Assembly: GCF_041860085.1 (NCBI RefSeq)
Contig: NZ_CP124747.1
Location: forward strand, 6,967,001-7,031,000
Origin: Schlesneria sp. DSM 10557
Lineage (GTDB): Bacteria > Planctomycetota > Planctomycetia > Planctomycetales > Planctomycetaceae
DNA length: 64,000 bases
Direction of reading: 5' to 3'
The position numbers were made by a program, and so were the translations under genes. The notes under the pieces are model-generated. The model was not told where the DNA came from. It did not search any database and was given only the letters and a program-made list of their open reading frames with translations. Below are positions 1 to 8,846 of this stretch, one piece after another. Each line of letters begins with the position of its first letter. The first letter of the stretch is position 1.

Positions 1-354
1 CGTCAGGCGGGTATCAACGCTTTGGACCATGTTATTGAAGGCATTCGCCAGACCGCTCAGTTCGTCGTCCGCTTCGAGAATGACCCGTTCGGGTAATCGG
101 CCATTGGCCATTGTTTCGGCGGCGGATGTCAGTTCGACCAGCGACTCAATCGAGCGAGAAATGAGTTTGGCGGAGATTGTGACTCCCACCACCATCAGGA
201 GCGCCGATGCGAAGAAGTATCGCCAGCGGAGCGTTGAAAGCCCCTCGACGGTCGAGGGAACAGAGAGACTCACCAGCCACAACAGGATGAGACCCAGTAG
301 CCCGAATCCCATCATGCAGAGGATGATGCGTCGAAGAAGAGGCGATTGCAGCAT
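1..354 (-). CDS. Sensor histidine kinase, N-terminal part (truncated by window edge)
   Basis: The minus strand is open from an ATG at 354 to the window edge, giving 118 residues with no stop. The visible part starts with a short basic N-terminus and a membrane helix (about residues 9-25). A short extracytoplasmic loop and a second helix (about 45-61) follow. Next comes a HAMP-like linker (about 62-115) with the pattern SIESLVELTSAAETMANG, then DDELSGLANAFNNM. Two helices with a brief loop and a HAMP segment are the usual front of a membrane sensor histidine kinase. The dimerisation and ATPase domains would lie outside the window, so kinase is an inference and a chemoreceptor or cyclase is possible. 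It is divergent from the peroxiredoxin gene. Confidence 0.72.
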   Translation of the reverse strand, partial: MLQSPLLRRIILCMMGFGLLGLILLWLVSLSVPSTVEGLSTLRWRYFFASALLMVVGVTISAKLISRSIESLVELTSAAETMANGRLPERVILEADDELSGLANAFNNMVQSVDTRLT

Positions 355-522
355 ACTTGATCCGTTGGTTGACGCTCGATTTCCGACCGACGTATGCTAG
401 CGAACGTGCCCGAACGAGAAAATGCGCCCGATGCGATTCCAATGCGAAGAGAAGCGTTGAATCAGATCGGGAACGACCGATGTTTCGCACTTGTATTCCG
501 CAAAATGAACAGGAAATTCGTG

Positions 523-1116
523 ATGAATCGAACTGTCTTCTCAGTCTGTGTTGGTCTGGCGCTGTTCTCCGGTTTTTCCAGCGTTCTGGCGGCTGAACCA
601 GCGGTCAACCTCAAGGAGGGTGATGCGGCTCCCAGCTTCCAGGTGACCGATGACACGGGCAAAGAGTGGAAGTCGGAAGACCACTTCGGCAAGAAAATCG
701 TTGTTGTCTATTTTTATCCCGCGGACATGACCGGGGGCTGCACGAAGCAAGCTTGCGGGTTTCGCGATGATATGAAGGAACTCGCTGACAAAGGGATCGA
801 GGTGGTCGGCGTGAGTGGCGATTCGGTGAGAAATCATCAGCTGTTCAAGAAGGCTTATGACCTCAACTTTCCTCTGCTGGCTGATACAGAGGGTAAAGTG
901 GCCCAGAAGTTTGGTGTCCCGGTGACGCCAGGTGAGAAAACCGTGAAGGCCACCATCGAGGGTAAGGAAGAAACACTGACGCGCACTGTCACCCCCGCGC
1001 GCTGGACGTTCGTGATCGACAAGTCTGGCAAAATCGCAGCGAAAAACACGATGGTCAAAGCTGCGGAAGACAGCAAGGCGATTCAGGAACTGATCCAGAC
1101 TCTCGAAAAGAAGTAA
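523..1116 (+). CDS. Exported peroxiredoxin (AhpC/TSA, BCP-like)
   Basis: This is a thiol peroxidase that reduces hydrogen peroxide and organic peroxides. The motif FYPADMTGGCTKQAC places the peroxidatic Cys at residue 73 and a BCP-type resolving Cys at 78. The product is 197 residues, longer than cytoplasmic BCP (~155) because of an N-terminal signal peptide (about 1-24, hydrophobic VFSVCVGLALFSGF then LAAEP) and an insert after residue 140. The ATG at 523 is chosen because AGGAAA lies six bases upstream and the signal peptide then starts cleanly. In-frame starts at 394 and 505 would add an unlikely leader. Action in the periplasm is inferred from the signal peptide. It stands alone, divergent from the sensor kinase. 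Confidence 0.88.
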   Translation: MNRTVFSVCVGLALFSGFSSVLAAEPAVNLKEGDAAPSFQVTDDTGKEWKSEDHFGKKIVVVYFYPADMTGGCTKQACGFRDDMKELADKGIEVVGVSGDSVRNHQLFKKAYDLNFPLLADTEGKVAQKFGVPVTPGEKTVKATIEGKEETLTRTVTPARWTFVIDKSGKIAAKNTMVKAAEDSKAIQELIQTLEKK

Positions 1117-1136
1117 CGCGGATCACCGCACTTCTT
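1108..1136 (+). terminator. Stem-loop at the peroxiredoxin stop codon
   Basis: Arms AAGAAGT (1108-1114) and ACTTCTT (1130-1136) enclose a second stem GCGG/CCGC (1118-1121/1126-1129) with loop ATCA. It overlaps the stop codon. There is no clear T-run after it, so it is a weak intrinsic terminator candidate or a 3'-end stabilising hairpin. Confidence 0.35.
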
Positions 1137-1344
1137 AGGCACTCCCGTGAAACGGGTCTGGATTGGATTGTCGCACAGGGTGAAACCGCTACAAGCCTCC
1201 TCAGTCCACGGCGGGTTCGCTGGTGGGGGTGTCTGGTCCCCCTGTCTCGGGATTCCGTTTGACAGCCAGATTTCCGAATGATTTGACAACTTTGCCTGGT
1301 ATTGCGCGCAGCTTGGTACGCTGCGTTTTCTAGTGGAGCATCTC

Positions 1345-2364
1345 ATGACTGCGGAACCAAGGATCGTCCTCAGTGCCTTTGCCGATGAAGCGGCGAATTC
1401 GAAGACGGCCATCGAGCAATTGTCCGTTCTCGCGGCTCTCGGCCTCAGTTATTACAGCCCTCGATTCGTCGATGTGAATGGTTCCGGCACGGTGAAGCAC
1501 GTGACCGAACTTGATGCCAGCGAACTGGAACGTCTGCGGGCGCTTCATCGTGAATACGGGATGCATGTGGCCACCATCGGTTCGCGTCTGGGTAAGGTCA
1601 AACTTCTGGATGTGGATGACGGTTCGCATAACAGGTTTGTCCCTGACAAGCAGTATCATGAAACCGACGTAGCGGCGACGATTCGCGCAGCGCAGGCACT
1701 GGACGCCAAACTGATTCGGGGCTTTTCGTTTTACCACCCGAAAGGGGAGAGTCCTGATGCCTACGTGCAACAGGCCGCGGATCGACTTCGTCCGATTGTC
1801 GAGCTTTGCGCAAAAGCGGGACTGGTCTACGGTCTGGAGGTCGAAGCGAATCTCGTTGGACAGAACGGTCGAACGCTCGCAGCACTGGCCGAAGCTGTGG
1901 GTCACCCGAACCTCGTATGTATTTTCGACGGTGGCAACATCTCGTCACAGAATCTGACGCCGCTGGACTGCCTGGCCGAGTACCGTGCGATGCGAGACCA
2001 CCTGGGCTGGGTCCATATTAAAGACTACCGCGTCGATCCCAACCTGAAGTGGACGGGAGTCGTTGACGAAGAACGACTGAAGAACTTCGTTCCCTGTGAC
2101 GTGGGCGATTCGGGTCACGATCTGATTATCCGCGATCTGCGTGAGCATCTTCCAAAGATGACCGAACGGATGAAGAAGCTGGGAGCACCAGGTGTCTTCC
2201 TCGAACTCGAACCGCATCTGAAAGGCGGCGGGCAGTTCGGTGGATTCAGTGGTCCCGATGGTATGGGAGTGGCCGTCCGATCGCTGTGCCGGATGTTAGA
2301 CTACCAGAAGATCGGCTATGATTTACGTGGCTTTGAAGACATCGTCGCCGCACGGGGATTCTGA
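1345..2364 (+). CDS. Sugar phosphate isomerase/epimerase (xylose isomerase-like TIM barrel)
   Basis: This is a 339-residue member of the AP-endonuclease-2/xylose-isomerase-like TIM barrel family. These enzymes act on sugars or inositols using a divalent metal. Features are the N-terminal strand [11 protein letters not shown], a central GLEVEAN strand with a probable metal-ligand Glu, [17 protein letters not shown] and a late FLELEPH strand. These match the barrel's successive metal- and substrate-binding strands. ATG 1345 is preferred over GTG 1333 because GGAG lies six bases before it. The substrate cannot be told from sequence. Such genes are strongly expanded in Planctomycetes (general knowledge). 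No sugar-catabolic partner lies next to it. Confidence 0.85.
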   Translation: MTAEPRIVLSAFADEAANSKTAIEQLSVLAALGLSYYSPRFVDVNGSGTVKHVTELDASELERLRALHREYGMHVATIGSRLGKVKLLDVDDGSHNRFVPDKQYHETDVAATIRAAQALDAKLIRGFSFYHPKGESPDAYVQQAADRLRPIVELCAKAGLVYGLEVEANLVGQNGRTLAALAEAVGHPNLVCIFDGGNISSQNLTPLDCLAEYRAMRDHLGWVHIKDYRVDPNLKWTGVVDEERLKNFVPCDVGDSGHDLIIRDLREHLPKMTERMKKLGAPGVFLELEPHLKGGGQFGGFSGPDGMGVAVRSLCRMLDYQKIGYDLRGFEDIVAARGF

Positions 2365-2413
2365 GCCGCGTATTGGATCCGGGGTTACCTGGCAATCTCA
2401 CGTGGAGCTTCCC

Positions 2414-3217
2414 ATGAAATCGCGACGGTCGTCGATTCATCTTTGCTGTTTTTTCTGTGCCGTTCTCAGCATCGTTCTGTCCCGCGGGGCATTCCTGTCA
2501 CAGGCATCGGCTCAGGAATCACCTGCGAAGCAGGATTCTGCCGAGACCAGCAGCAAGGCAAAGGGGCGGTACCAGACTCGCAGGATCCACGATCCGAATG
2601 GGACCGGCAAGTTCTACATGGGGCGCGAGATTGCCCAGGTGATGTCCTTCCACGGCGCTCCGTGGTTGGAGAGGCCTGAACGTGAAGAAGAGGAACGGCT
2701 CAGTGAGCTGGTCAGGCAGCTCAAACTGCAACCCGGTCAGGTTGTGGCCGATATCGGTGCTGGATCAGGCGTGATCACGATGAAGATGGCCGAAGAAGTC
2801 GGTCCCACGGGAAAGGTCTTCGCCGTTGATATTCAGCAGGAGATGCTGGACCTGCTCGGAGACAAACTGCAGGACAGGAAGATTGAGAATATCGAACTGG
2901 TTCTCGGGACAGACAAGTCTCCCAAGCTGGAACCGAACAGCATCGATCTGGCGCTGATGGTTGACGTTTATCACGAGTTGGAATTCCCGTTCGAGATGTT
3001 GGTCGAGCTTTCCTCGTCGCTCAAGCCGGGGGGACGTATTGCACTCGTAGAGTATCGTCGAGAAGATCCGGAAGTGCCGATCAAGCTTGTTCATAAAATG
3101 ACCGAAGCTCAGGTCAAAAAAGAGATCGGTCAGCCCGAATTCGGGCTGAAATGGAAAGAAACCATTGGGACGCTACCGCGGCAACATTTGATCGTCTTTC
3201 AAAAACCCGCCAAATAG
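2414..3217 (+). CDS. SAM-dependent class I methyltransferase with signal peptide
   Basis: A 267-residue protein with a Rossmann methyltransferase fold. Motif I is VVADIGAGSGVITMKMA (about 113-129) and the acidic end of strand 2 is VFAVDIQQEML. The motif IV region is IDLALMVDVYHEL, followed by LKPGGRIALVEYRRED. The first ~35 residues look like a signal peptide (MKSRRSSIHLCCFFCAVLSI, ending in ASAQE). That is odd for an enzyme needing cytoplasmic S-adenosylmethionine. ATG 2414 has GGAG at 2404-2407. The gene follows the isomerase by 49 bp and precedes the GT39 gene by 21 bp, so the three may be co-transcribed. The substrate is unknown. Confidence 0.82.
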   Translation: MKSRRSSIHLCCFFCAVLSIVLSRGAFLSQASAQESPAKQDSAETSSKAKGRYQTRRIHDPNGTGKFYMGREIAQVMSFHGAPWLERPEREEEERLSELVRQLKLQPGQVVADIGAGSGVITMKMAEEVGPTGKVFAVDIQQEMLDLLGDKLQDRKIENIELVLGTDKSPKLEPNSIDLALMVDVYHELEFPFEMLVELSSSLKPGGRIALVEYRREDPEVPIKLVHKMTEAQVKKEIGQPEFGLKWKETIGTLPRQHLIVFQKPAK

Positions 3218-3238
3218 CGATTTCGGAAGTAAAACGTC

Positions 3239-4735
3239 ATGGATGACGCTCAAGTCGAGGATTTTGGGGACACCAGAGTCAGTCTGAGATCCATCGCCAT
3301 CGTACTGGGGATCTATCTGGTTCTGGCCGCAGTTCTTCCTGCTGCTGACGATGAGGTCTACTACTGGACCTGGTCTAAAGAGCTCCAGTGGAGCTACTAC
3401 GATCACCCTCCGATGACCGCAGTCCTGATTTATCTGTCGACGGCGGTTTTCGGAGACTCCGTATTTGGATTCCGTGTTCCTGCCTGCGTCGCATCGGCAG
3501 TCGTCGTCTATGTGATTGGACGTCTCACCAGATGTCGCCTGTTGATGCTGGGCGTTCTGTTCAGTCCACTCTTCACCATCGGCGCGGTCATGATGACTCC
3601 CGATTCGCCGTTGATTCTATTCTGGGCCCTGTATCTATGGTGGCTGGTAGAACTGCAACAGCGGTTGGCTCCTGAGGCGGGAGCAGAAGGTTCTGTACCG
3701 AAACCGGTGAAGATCACCTGGGGGTGGTGGACCCTGGGGGGCATCATTCTGGGCTGCGGAGTGCTCAGCAAATACACCATGGGACTGATCGTCCCCGCGA
3801 CATTTGTCAGTCTGCTGTTGTCCCGACGGCGATTGACAGACTGGATTTCGGGGTATGTCTACCATGGTGTCGTTTCCGCAGTCGTTGCCTCTCCGATTCT
3901 CATCTACAACATTCAGCAGGGGTTTGAACCGCTTCTTTTTCAGTGGAAGCATGCTGCTCAGACGACTCCGAACGCACTTCGTTCCATGGTCGAGTTTATC
4001 GGCGTACAGATCCTGCTGTTCGGGACGTTGCCGTTCTATCTCTTCCCGTGGGTGATTAAACGATTTCTGACTCTGTGCCAGAATCCACGGCTTCGCGCAT
4101 GCAGTTGCCTCTACGCACTGCCGCTGGCGTTCTTCGTCTACAAGTCGACCCAGACTCGTCTGGAAGGAAACTGGGCGCTGGTCTGCTTTATCTCGTTCTG
4201 GCCGCTCGCTGCCGTCTGGTACGATTCAGTCCGCGCGTCGAAATTCTGGCACTGGTCAACCGCGTCTGCTTTTTTGCCACCGGCGATTGCTGTCGTCGTG
4301 ATCTTTATTCATCTGGTGTCGCCGCTTTCCATTGTGCCGGTCAAACTTGATCGCATTCATCGGCAGTTCGCCGTTGATGATGCGACCGCAGAGGTGGCTC
4401 GGATTATTCAGGAACGTGGCGAAAAGATTCCGGTATTCGCCGATTCCTACCAGATGACGTCGTGGTTGCGATTCCACGGACTTCCCGCACAGCAGGTCGA
4501 TGGAGCGACCCGGCCGAGTCACTTTACCCGACCTCCGCGCCGGCTGACGAACGTCGACCGGGCCTATGTTGTCACGAATTTGCCGTTGTCGCCAATTTTG
4601 ACGGAGGGATTTGGGCTTCCGGAAGTCGTGGCGAGCGTTCCGATGCAGATCAGGGGGGTAACCGAAGGGACTTTGAACATTCGATTGTACCAGAAGCCGA
4701 ATCGGAACCCCGTGGGCCAACCGGAAGTTCCCTGA
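3239..4735 (+). CDS. GT39-type membrane glycosyltransferase (ArnT/PMT-like)
   Basis: A 498-residue integral membrane protein with about ten hydrophobic helices. The first periplasmic loop has the hallmark of lipid-linked-sugar glycosyltransferases of the ArnT/PMT type: DDEVYYWTWSKELQWSYYDHPP (about 35-55), with an acidic pair at the presumed catalytic site. Members move a sugar from a polyprenyl-phosphate donor to lipid or protein on the outer face of the inner membrane. The C-terminal ~130 residues form a soluble domain of no known type. It starts 21 bp after the methyltransferase gene. The acceptor is unknown. Family assignment is good; substrate is open. Confidence 0.85.
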   Translation: MDDAQVEDFGDTRVSLRSIAIVLGIYLVLAAVLPAADDEVYYWTWSKELQWSYYDHPPMTAVLIYLSTAVFGDSVFGFRVPACVASAVVVYVIGRLTRCRLLMLGVLFSPLFTIGAVMMTPDSPLILFWALYLWWLVELQQRLAPEAGAEGSVPKPVKITWGWWTLGGIILGCGVLSKYTMGLIVPATFVSLLLSRRRLTDWISGYVYHGVVSAVVASPILIYNIQQGFEPLLFQWKHAAQTTPNALRSMVEFIGVQILLFGTLPFYLFPWVIKRFLTLCQNPRLRACSCLYALPLAFFVYKSTQTRLEGNWALVCFISFWPLAAVWYDSVRASKFWHWSTASAFLPPAIAVVVIFIHLVSPLSIVPVKLDRIHRQFAVDDATAEVARIIQERGEKIPVFADSYQMTSWLRFHGLPAQQVDGATRPSHFTRPPRRLTNVDRAYVVTNLPLSPILTEGFGLPEVVASVPMQIRGVTEGTLNIRLYQKPNRNPVGQPEVP

Positions 4736-4848
4736 GTTCACGTCAATGGTTGTGAATGCTTCGCTGCGTTCGGTAAAGTGGCGATCGTGTCATACAGCAT
4801 TCGACGCAATGAATGCTCAATTGAGCCGGCCCTGATGGAGATCAAACG

Positions 4849-5691
4849 ATGCAGTTTCGGATGTGTTCGCTGGTGGTGATTGCTTCTCTGTTTGTCAATT
4901 CGCTGGCGCACGCGGTCGATATCGAGTTCCCTGATGCAAACCTCGACACCGTCATTCGCGAAATTTTGAAGAAGAAGCAGATCGACAAGACAGACAAGTC
5001 GAAGAAGATTACAGACGAAGATGTGTCGACGATTTTCTTTCTTGAAGCCCCCAACCGCGGAATCGAAAGCCTGGTCGGCCTGGAAAAATGCCGGAATCTA
5101 GCACTGATCAAGCTGACCGGAAACAAGATTAAAGATATCAAGCCGGTCGAAGAGTGCGTGAATGTTCAGTCGATCGATCTGGCAAAGAACCAGATCACCG
5201 ACTTCGCTCCGCTCGGTAAACTGACCAAGTTGCAGTACATCCAACTGGACGACAATCAGATCCAAAGTCTGGAAGGTGTTCAGAATCTGAAAGCTCTGGG
5301 GGCGCTGTACCTCAGCCGGAATCAGATTACGTCTCTCCAGCCGCTGGCCGAATTGCCCAAGCTTCACGCGCTGTATCTGGACAAGAACCGCATCACCGAC
5401 GTGACTCCGCTGAAGGGGCTGCGATGGCTGGAGCGACTGGATTTGAAAGACAACCAGATCAAGGATATCTCGGCATTGGGAGACATGACCGAATTGCGGT
5501 TCACCTTCCTCGAACGGAATCAGCTGACGGAGATTCCTACGCTGGTCGAAATGGCCAAGAAAGACCTTGCGGGTGAACGTCGATTTGCCCCTTATTGGAA
5601 GCTCTATCTGGCTGGCAACCCTTTGAATGACGCGGGGAAATCACAAGCCGCGGAACTTGCTAAACAGGGCGTGCGAGTCCATTTAGAGTAG
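4849..5691 (+). CDS. Secreted leucine-rich repeat protein (internalin-like LRRs)
   Basis: A 280-residue protein with a short signal peptide (about 1-19, ending AHAVD). Some seven 21-22-residue LRRs span about 70-250, with units such as LKLTxNxIxDIKPL and LYLDKNRITDVTPL. Spacing and consensus match SDS22/internalin-type LRRs, which bind proteins. It ends with a short cap (YWKLYLAGNPLNDAGK). ATG 4849 is supported by GGAG at 4837-4840. It probably acts outside the cytoplasm as a binding scaffold; the partner is unknown. No operon partner is evident. Confidence 0.85.
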   Translation: MQFRMCSLVVIASLFVNSLAHAVDIEFPDANLDTVIREILKKKQIDKTDKSKKITDEDVSTIFFLEAPNRGIESLVGLEKCRNLALIKLTGNKIKDIKPVEECVNVQSIDLAKNQITDFAPLGKLTKLQYIQLDDNQIQSLEGVQNLKALGALYLSRNQITSLQPLAELPKLHALYLDKNRITDVTPLKGLRWLERLDLKDNQIKDISALGDMTELRFTFLERNQLTEIPTLVEMAKKDLAGERRFAPYWKLYLAGNPLNDAGKSQAAELAKQGVRVHLE

Positions 5692-5775
5692 CGCTAACGG
5701 GGCCGGTGTCCGAAAGACAAGCAAATGACGGGTGACGGCTGGCCGGTAAGATTCTTGTAAACCGGAGGAAAAGTG

Positions 5776-5841
5776 ATGCTCTCGTGCTCGGACATCGAAA
5801 CGAGGCATCAGCTTTCTGACACTGTCGCATCAGGCTTCTGA
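5776..5841 (+). CDS. Possible 21-residue leader peptide
   Basis: ATG 5776 follows a strong Shine-Dalgarno (GGAGGA, 5764-5769) at six-base spacing and opens a 21-codon frame ending at TGA 5841. It lies 265 bp before purD. The only support is the ribosome-binding site and the distance to the next gene. The product (MLSCSDIETRHQ...) resembles nothing I know. It may be fortuitous. Confidence 0.22.
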   Translation: MLSCSDIETRHQLSDTVASGF

Positions 5842-5844
5842 CAC
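5805..5844 (+). repeat. Imperfect 18-bp tandem direct repeat
   Basis: GCATCAGCTTTCTGACAC (5805-5822) recurs as GCATCAGGCTTCTGACAC (5827-5844). The copies match at 17 of 18 positions and are offset by 22 bp, two helical turns. It could be a double operator or chance. It overlaps the end of the small leader ORF. Confidence 0.4.
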
Positions 5845-6105
5845 ATTCATTCGCAGCGATAACGCATCTGGAACAGTCGACCTGAGTGTCAAAGGTCATG
5901 CTTTTCGTGAAAAAGTCGGTACCCGAGGGTGACTGGCGTGGTGGGCAGCCATTCCCGAAGTCTCTATGATGACGTGCTCGGCTGGAAAAATTTGTCGAGT
6001 AGCCTTGTCACACGGAAGGCTTGAGGCCGTTTCCGAGTTGTGACTGGGCTGCGTCGATGCTGTAAGGGTCTCCAGCGTTCGAATCTCGCAGGATGTCGTC
6101 GAGCT

Positions 6106-7386
6106 ATGAAAGTTCTTGTTGTCGGTGGTGGTGGGCGTGAGCACGCCCTGGTCTGGAAGCTGAAGCAGTCCCCTTCGGTAACGCAGTTATTCTGCGCCCC
6201 GGGGAATGCCGGAATCGGACTGGACTGCACTAACGTAAACATTCCTGCCACCGACATCCCCGGTCTCATCAAATTTGCTCAAAAAGAGAAAATCGATTTG
6301 ACGGTCGTGGGGCCCGAAGGTCCGCTCGTGGCCGGAATTGTCGACGATTTTCAGAAGGCGGGCCTCCGAATCTTTGGTCCCTCTCGCAAAGCGGCCGAGC
6401 TGGAAGGATCGAAGAAGTTCGCGAAAGAGATCATGCGGAAGGCAAACGTGCCTACGGCGGATTTCCGTGTCTTTACGAATGCGGCCGAAGCCATCAGCTA
6501 CATCGAAGAACGTGAAGAGGGTGAAAAGTTCGTGATTAAGGCCGACGGCCTTGCCGCGGGCAAAGGAGTCACCGTCTGCTCAAATAATGATGAAGCTCGT
6601 GCGGCCATCAAACGAATGCTGATCCAGCGTGAGTTTGGCGAGGCGAGTCAGCGGATCGTCGTCGAAGATCGACTCGAAGGAGAAGAAGCCAGTCTGCTGG
6701 CGTTCGTGGACGGCAACACGATCGTTCCTCTGGAGGCTGCACAGGATCATAAAGCGGCACACGACGGGGACGTGGGACCGAACACGGGTGGAATGGGGGC
6801 ATATAGCCCGACTCCCGTTGTCACGATGGATATCGTCGACACCGTCGTCGAAAAAATCCTGATCCCGATGGTTCATGAGATGAACAAGGAAGGGCGCCCC
6901 TTCCGAGGCTGCCTGTATGCGGGCCTCATGCTGACGAACCAGGGTCCCAAGGTCCTCGAATTCAATGTTCGGCTGGGCGATCCTGAGACGCAGGCGGTGC
7001 TGTTCCGCTTGAAGTCGGACCTGGCTAAGGTCATGTACGCCGCCGCCGAAGGAAAACTGGACCAGATCGAGCCGCTGGAGTGGGATCCGCGCCCCTCTGT
7101 CTGTGTCGTCATGGCATCGGGAGGATACCCCGGGGACTTCGAGAAAGGTCATCCCATACGGGGCCTCGAAGAGGCGGCCCAGGTTCCAGAGACGAAAGTC
7201 TTTCATGCCGGGACCAAGCAGGTAGGTGGACAGATCGTCAACGACGGTGGGCGAGTGCTGGGCGTGACGGCGATCGGCGAATCGATCGCCGAAGCCAAGC
7301 TGCGAGCATATCAGGCCGTGAAGTGCATTCGGTGGGACGGCGCATGGTGCCGCAAGGACATCTCTGACAAAGCCAACCGCTACTGA
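6106..7386 (+). CDS. purD: Phosphoribosylamine--glycine ligase
   Basis: GARS catalyses ATP-dependent ligation of phosphoribosylamine and glycine, step two of purine synthesis. The 426-residue length is normal. The N-terminal domain starts MKVLVVGGGGREHALVWKL. LTVVGPEGPLVAGI and the ATP-grasp region follow (FVIKADGLAAGKGV, then QDHKAAHDGDVGPNTGGMGAYSP). LEFNVRLGDPETQ carries the metal-binding acidic residues. ATG 6106 is chosen because the conserved N-terminus begins there; the in-frame start at 6040 would add 22 unrelated residues. No other pur gene is adjacent. Confidence 0.96.
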   Translation: MKVLVVGGGGREHALVWKLKQSPSVTQLFCAPGNAGIGLDCTNVNIPATDIPGLIKFAQKEKIDLTVVGPEGPLVAGIVDDFQKAGLRIFGPSRKAAELEGSKKFAKEIMRKANVPTADFRVFTNAAEAISYIEEREEGEKFVIKADGLAAGKGVTVCSNNDEARAAIKRMLIQREFGEASQRIVVEDRLEGEEASLLAFVDGNTIVPLEAAQDHKAAHDGDVGPNTGGMGAYSPTPVVTMDIVDTVVEKILIPMVHEMNKEGRPFRGCLYAGLMLTNQGPKVLEFNVRLGDPETQAVLFRLKSDLAKVMYAAAEGKLDQIEPLEWDPRPSVCVVMASGGYPGDFEKGHPIRGLEEAAQVPETKVFHAGTKQVGGQIVNDGGRVLGVTAIGESIAEAKLRAYQAVKCIRWDGAWCRKDISDKANRY

Positions 7387-7405
7387 TCGATGCGTATCAA
7401 TGATT

Positions 7406-7455
7406 CTCGGATGGCAACAGTGAGCCCCGTGTGGCTTACTGTTGCCAGACCCGAG
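7406..7455 (+). terminator. Long stem-loop downstream of purD
   Basis: A 15-bp stem (TGGCAACAGTGAGCC / GGCTTACTGTTGCCA, one G-T wobble) around loop CCGTGT is extended by CTCGG/CCGAG at the base. It begins 20 bp after the purD stop. There is no T-run, so it may act as a Rho-independent terminator only weakly, or protect the purD mRNA 3' end. Confidence 0.5.
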
Positions 7456-7523
7456 TCAGTTTGGATCCGACAACAGGGTGACGACGCGAGGTTCCTCTAT
7501 CTCAATGGTCGTCGCGCCGGGAA

Positions 7524-8585
7524 ATGATCATGACCGCCGATGGATTCGAACGACCGCCACGACGCACCCGCTATCCAGGAAAGAATCCCCGCAACTTTCA
7601 CGAGCGTTACAAGGAACTTCAGCCTGAGCGGTACCCGGACGAAGTCGCTCATGTGGCCGCCCGCGGACGTACTCCAGCCGGAACTCATCGGCCGATCATG
7701 GTCAAAGAGATCCTGAACCTCCTTGCCCCTCGGCCAGGTGATTTTGCAGTCGATTGTACCTTGGGATATGGGGGTCACGCTCAGGAACTTCTGCAGGCAA
7801 TCCAGCCGAATGGCCGGCTGCTGGGTATGGATGCAGATCCCTTGCAACTGCCGAAGACGGAAGCCCGACTTCGGGCTCTCAATTGCCCGGAGGAATCGCT
7901 CATCGTTCGGCGGATGAACTATGCCGGGATTTCGCAGGCGGTGCTGGCAGAATCACCGGATGGCGCAGACGTGATTCTTGCCGATTTGGGGCTATCGTCG
8001 ATGCAGATCGATGACCCGGATCGGGGCTTCACGTTCAAGTCGGACGGTCCTCTTGATATGAGGCTCAACCCACAGCATGGACAACCGGTCTCGTCGATGC
8101 TGTCGAAGCTCAGCGAAAAGGAACTGGCTCGAATTCTCGAGCTAAATGCGGACGAACCGCAATCCGTAAGGCTGGCCGGGGCAATTCTTGACGCCCACGC
8201 GGAGTACCCCTTCAATACGACGACCGATCTGGCCAATGTGGTGACCGAGTTCGTTCGCAGCCGTCGGAACCGAAGCGAAGATGATGTCAAACAGACGTTG
8301 CGGAGGGTGTTTCAGGCGTTGAGGATTGCGGTCAATGATGAGTTCGGAGCGCTGGAGGCATTTTTGAGACAACTGCCAGCCTGCCTGAAACCCGCAGGTC
8401 GGGTCGCCATTCTGACGTTTCATTCCGGCGAAGATCGCCGTGTCAAACACGCCTTTCGCGACGGTTTGAGAGACGGCATCTACAGCCAGATTCTGGAAGA
8501 GGTCATGCGGCCCTCGCCTGAAGAGCAGCGGGCCAATCCCCGGTCATCGTCTGCCAAGTTACGCTGGGCTGTGAAGGCCTCGTGA
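7524..8585 (+). CDS. rsmH: 16S rRNA (cytosine1402-N4)-methyltransferase
   Basis: RsmH (MraW) methylates C1402 of 16S rRNA in the 30S P site. Family motifs are HRPIMVKEILNLL, the SAM site DCTLGYGGHAQELL, ADLGLSSMQID, PLDMRLN, ALRIAVNDEF and the C-terminal LTFHSGEDRRVKHAF. The product is 353 residues, ~40 longer than E. coli RsmH because of a basic N-terminal extension (1-50) rich in Arg/Pro. ATG 7530 is an alternative start. In most bacteria this gene sits in the mra/dcw division cluster. Here its neighbours are purD and tsaD, with no mraZ, ftsL or mur gene near. Confidence 0.95.
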   Translation: MIMTADGFERPPRRTRYPGKNPRNFHERYKELQPERYPDEVAHVAARGRTPAGTHRPIMVKEILNLLAPRPGDFAVDCTLGYGGHAQELLQAIQPNGRLLGMDADPLQLPKTEARLRALNCPEESLIVRRMNYAGISQAVLAESPDGADVILADLGLSSMQIDDPDRGFTFKSDGPLDMRLNPQHGQPVSSMLSKLSEKELARILELNADEPQSVRLAGAILDAHAEYPFNTTTDLANVVTEFVRSRRNRSEDDVKQTLRRVFQALRIAVNDEFGALEAFLRQLPACLKPAGRVAILTFHSGEDRRVKHAFRDGLRDGIYSQILEEVMRPSPEEQRANPRSSSAKLRWAVKAS

Positions 8586-8701
8586 TGGTCGCGGAAAATC
8601 GTCCAACATGGCTTATCTCGTTTGGGATGGAATGAAACGATCCCACTGTTTGAGCAAGTAAGCGTGGGGGGAGAGAGTGAACCGAAACGCGGGTCGCCAC
8701 T

Positions 8702-8729
8702 TTGATTCAAAAACATGAGATGATAACAT
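8702..8729 (+). promoter_or_regulatory. Candidate sigma70-type promoter upstream of tsaD
   Basis: TTGATT (8702-8707) and TAACAT (8724-8729) are separated by 16 bp, 117 bp before the tsaD start. The match to consensus is modest and rests only on inspection. Confidence 0.22.
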
Positions 8730-8846
8730 GTCGGCACTGACGGTAAGTTCCGCGTGAGCCAAATTGCGACCCCAAGTCGTCTTGGCGGTTGCCAGACGCA
8801 GCTCTTGAGATGAATTACCGTCGTTTTGACTTCTGATGTGAGAAAA

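Larger units (their letters stand above)
5692..6105. other. Intergenic region upstream of purD (414 bp)
   Basis: No convincing gene. It holds a possible 21-codon leader ORF (5776-5841) and an imperfect 18-bp direct repeat, both listed separately. I saw no matching riboswitch fold, and the PurD start at 6106 does not need this sequence. Confidence 0.4.

Noticed and set aside
1283-1306. TTGACA before the sugar isomerase gene as a promoter
   Set aside because: A perfect -35 hexamer is present at 1283-1288, but no -10 hexamer occurs at 15-19 bp spacing.
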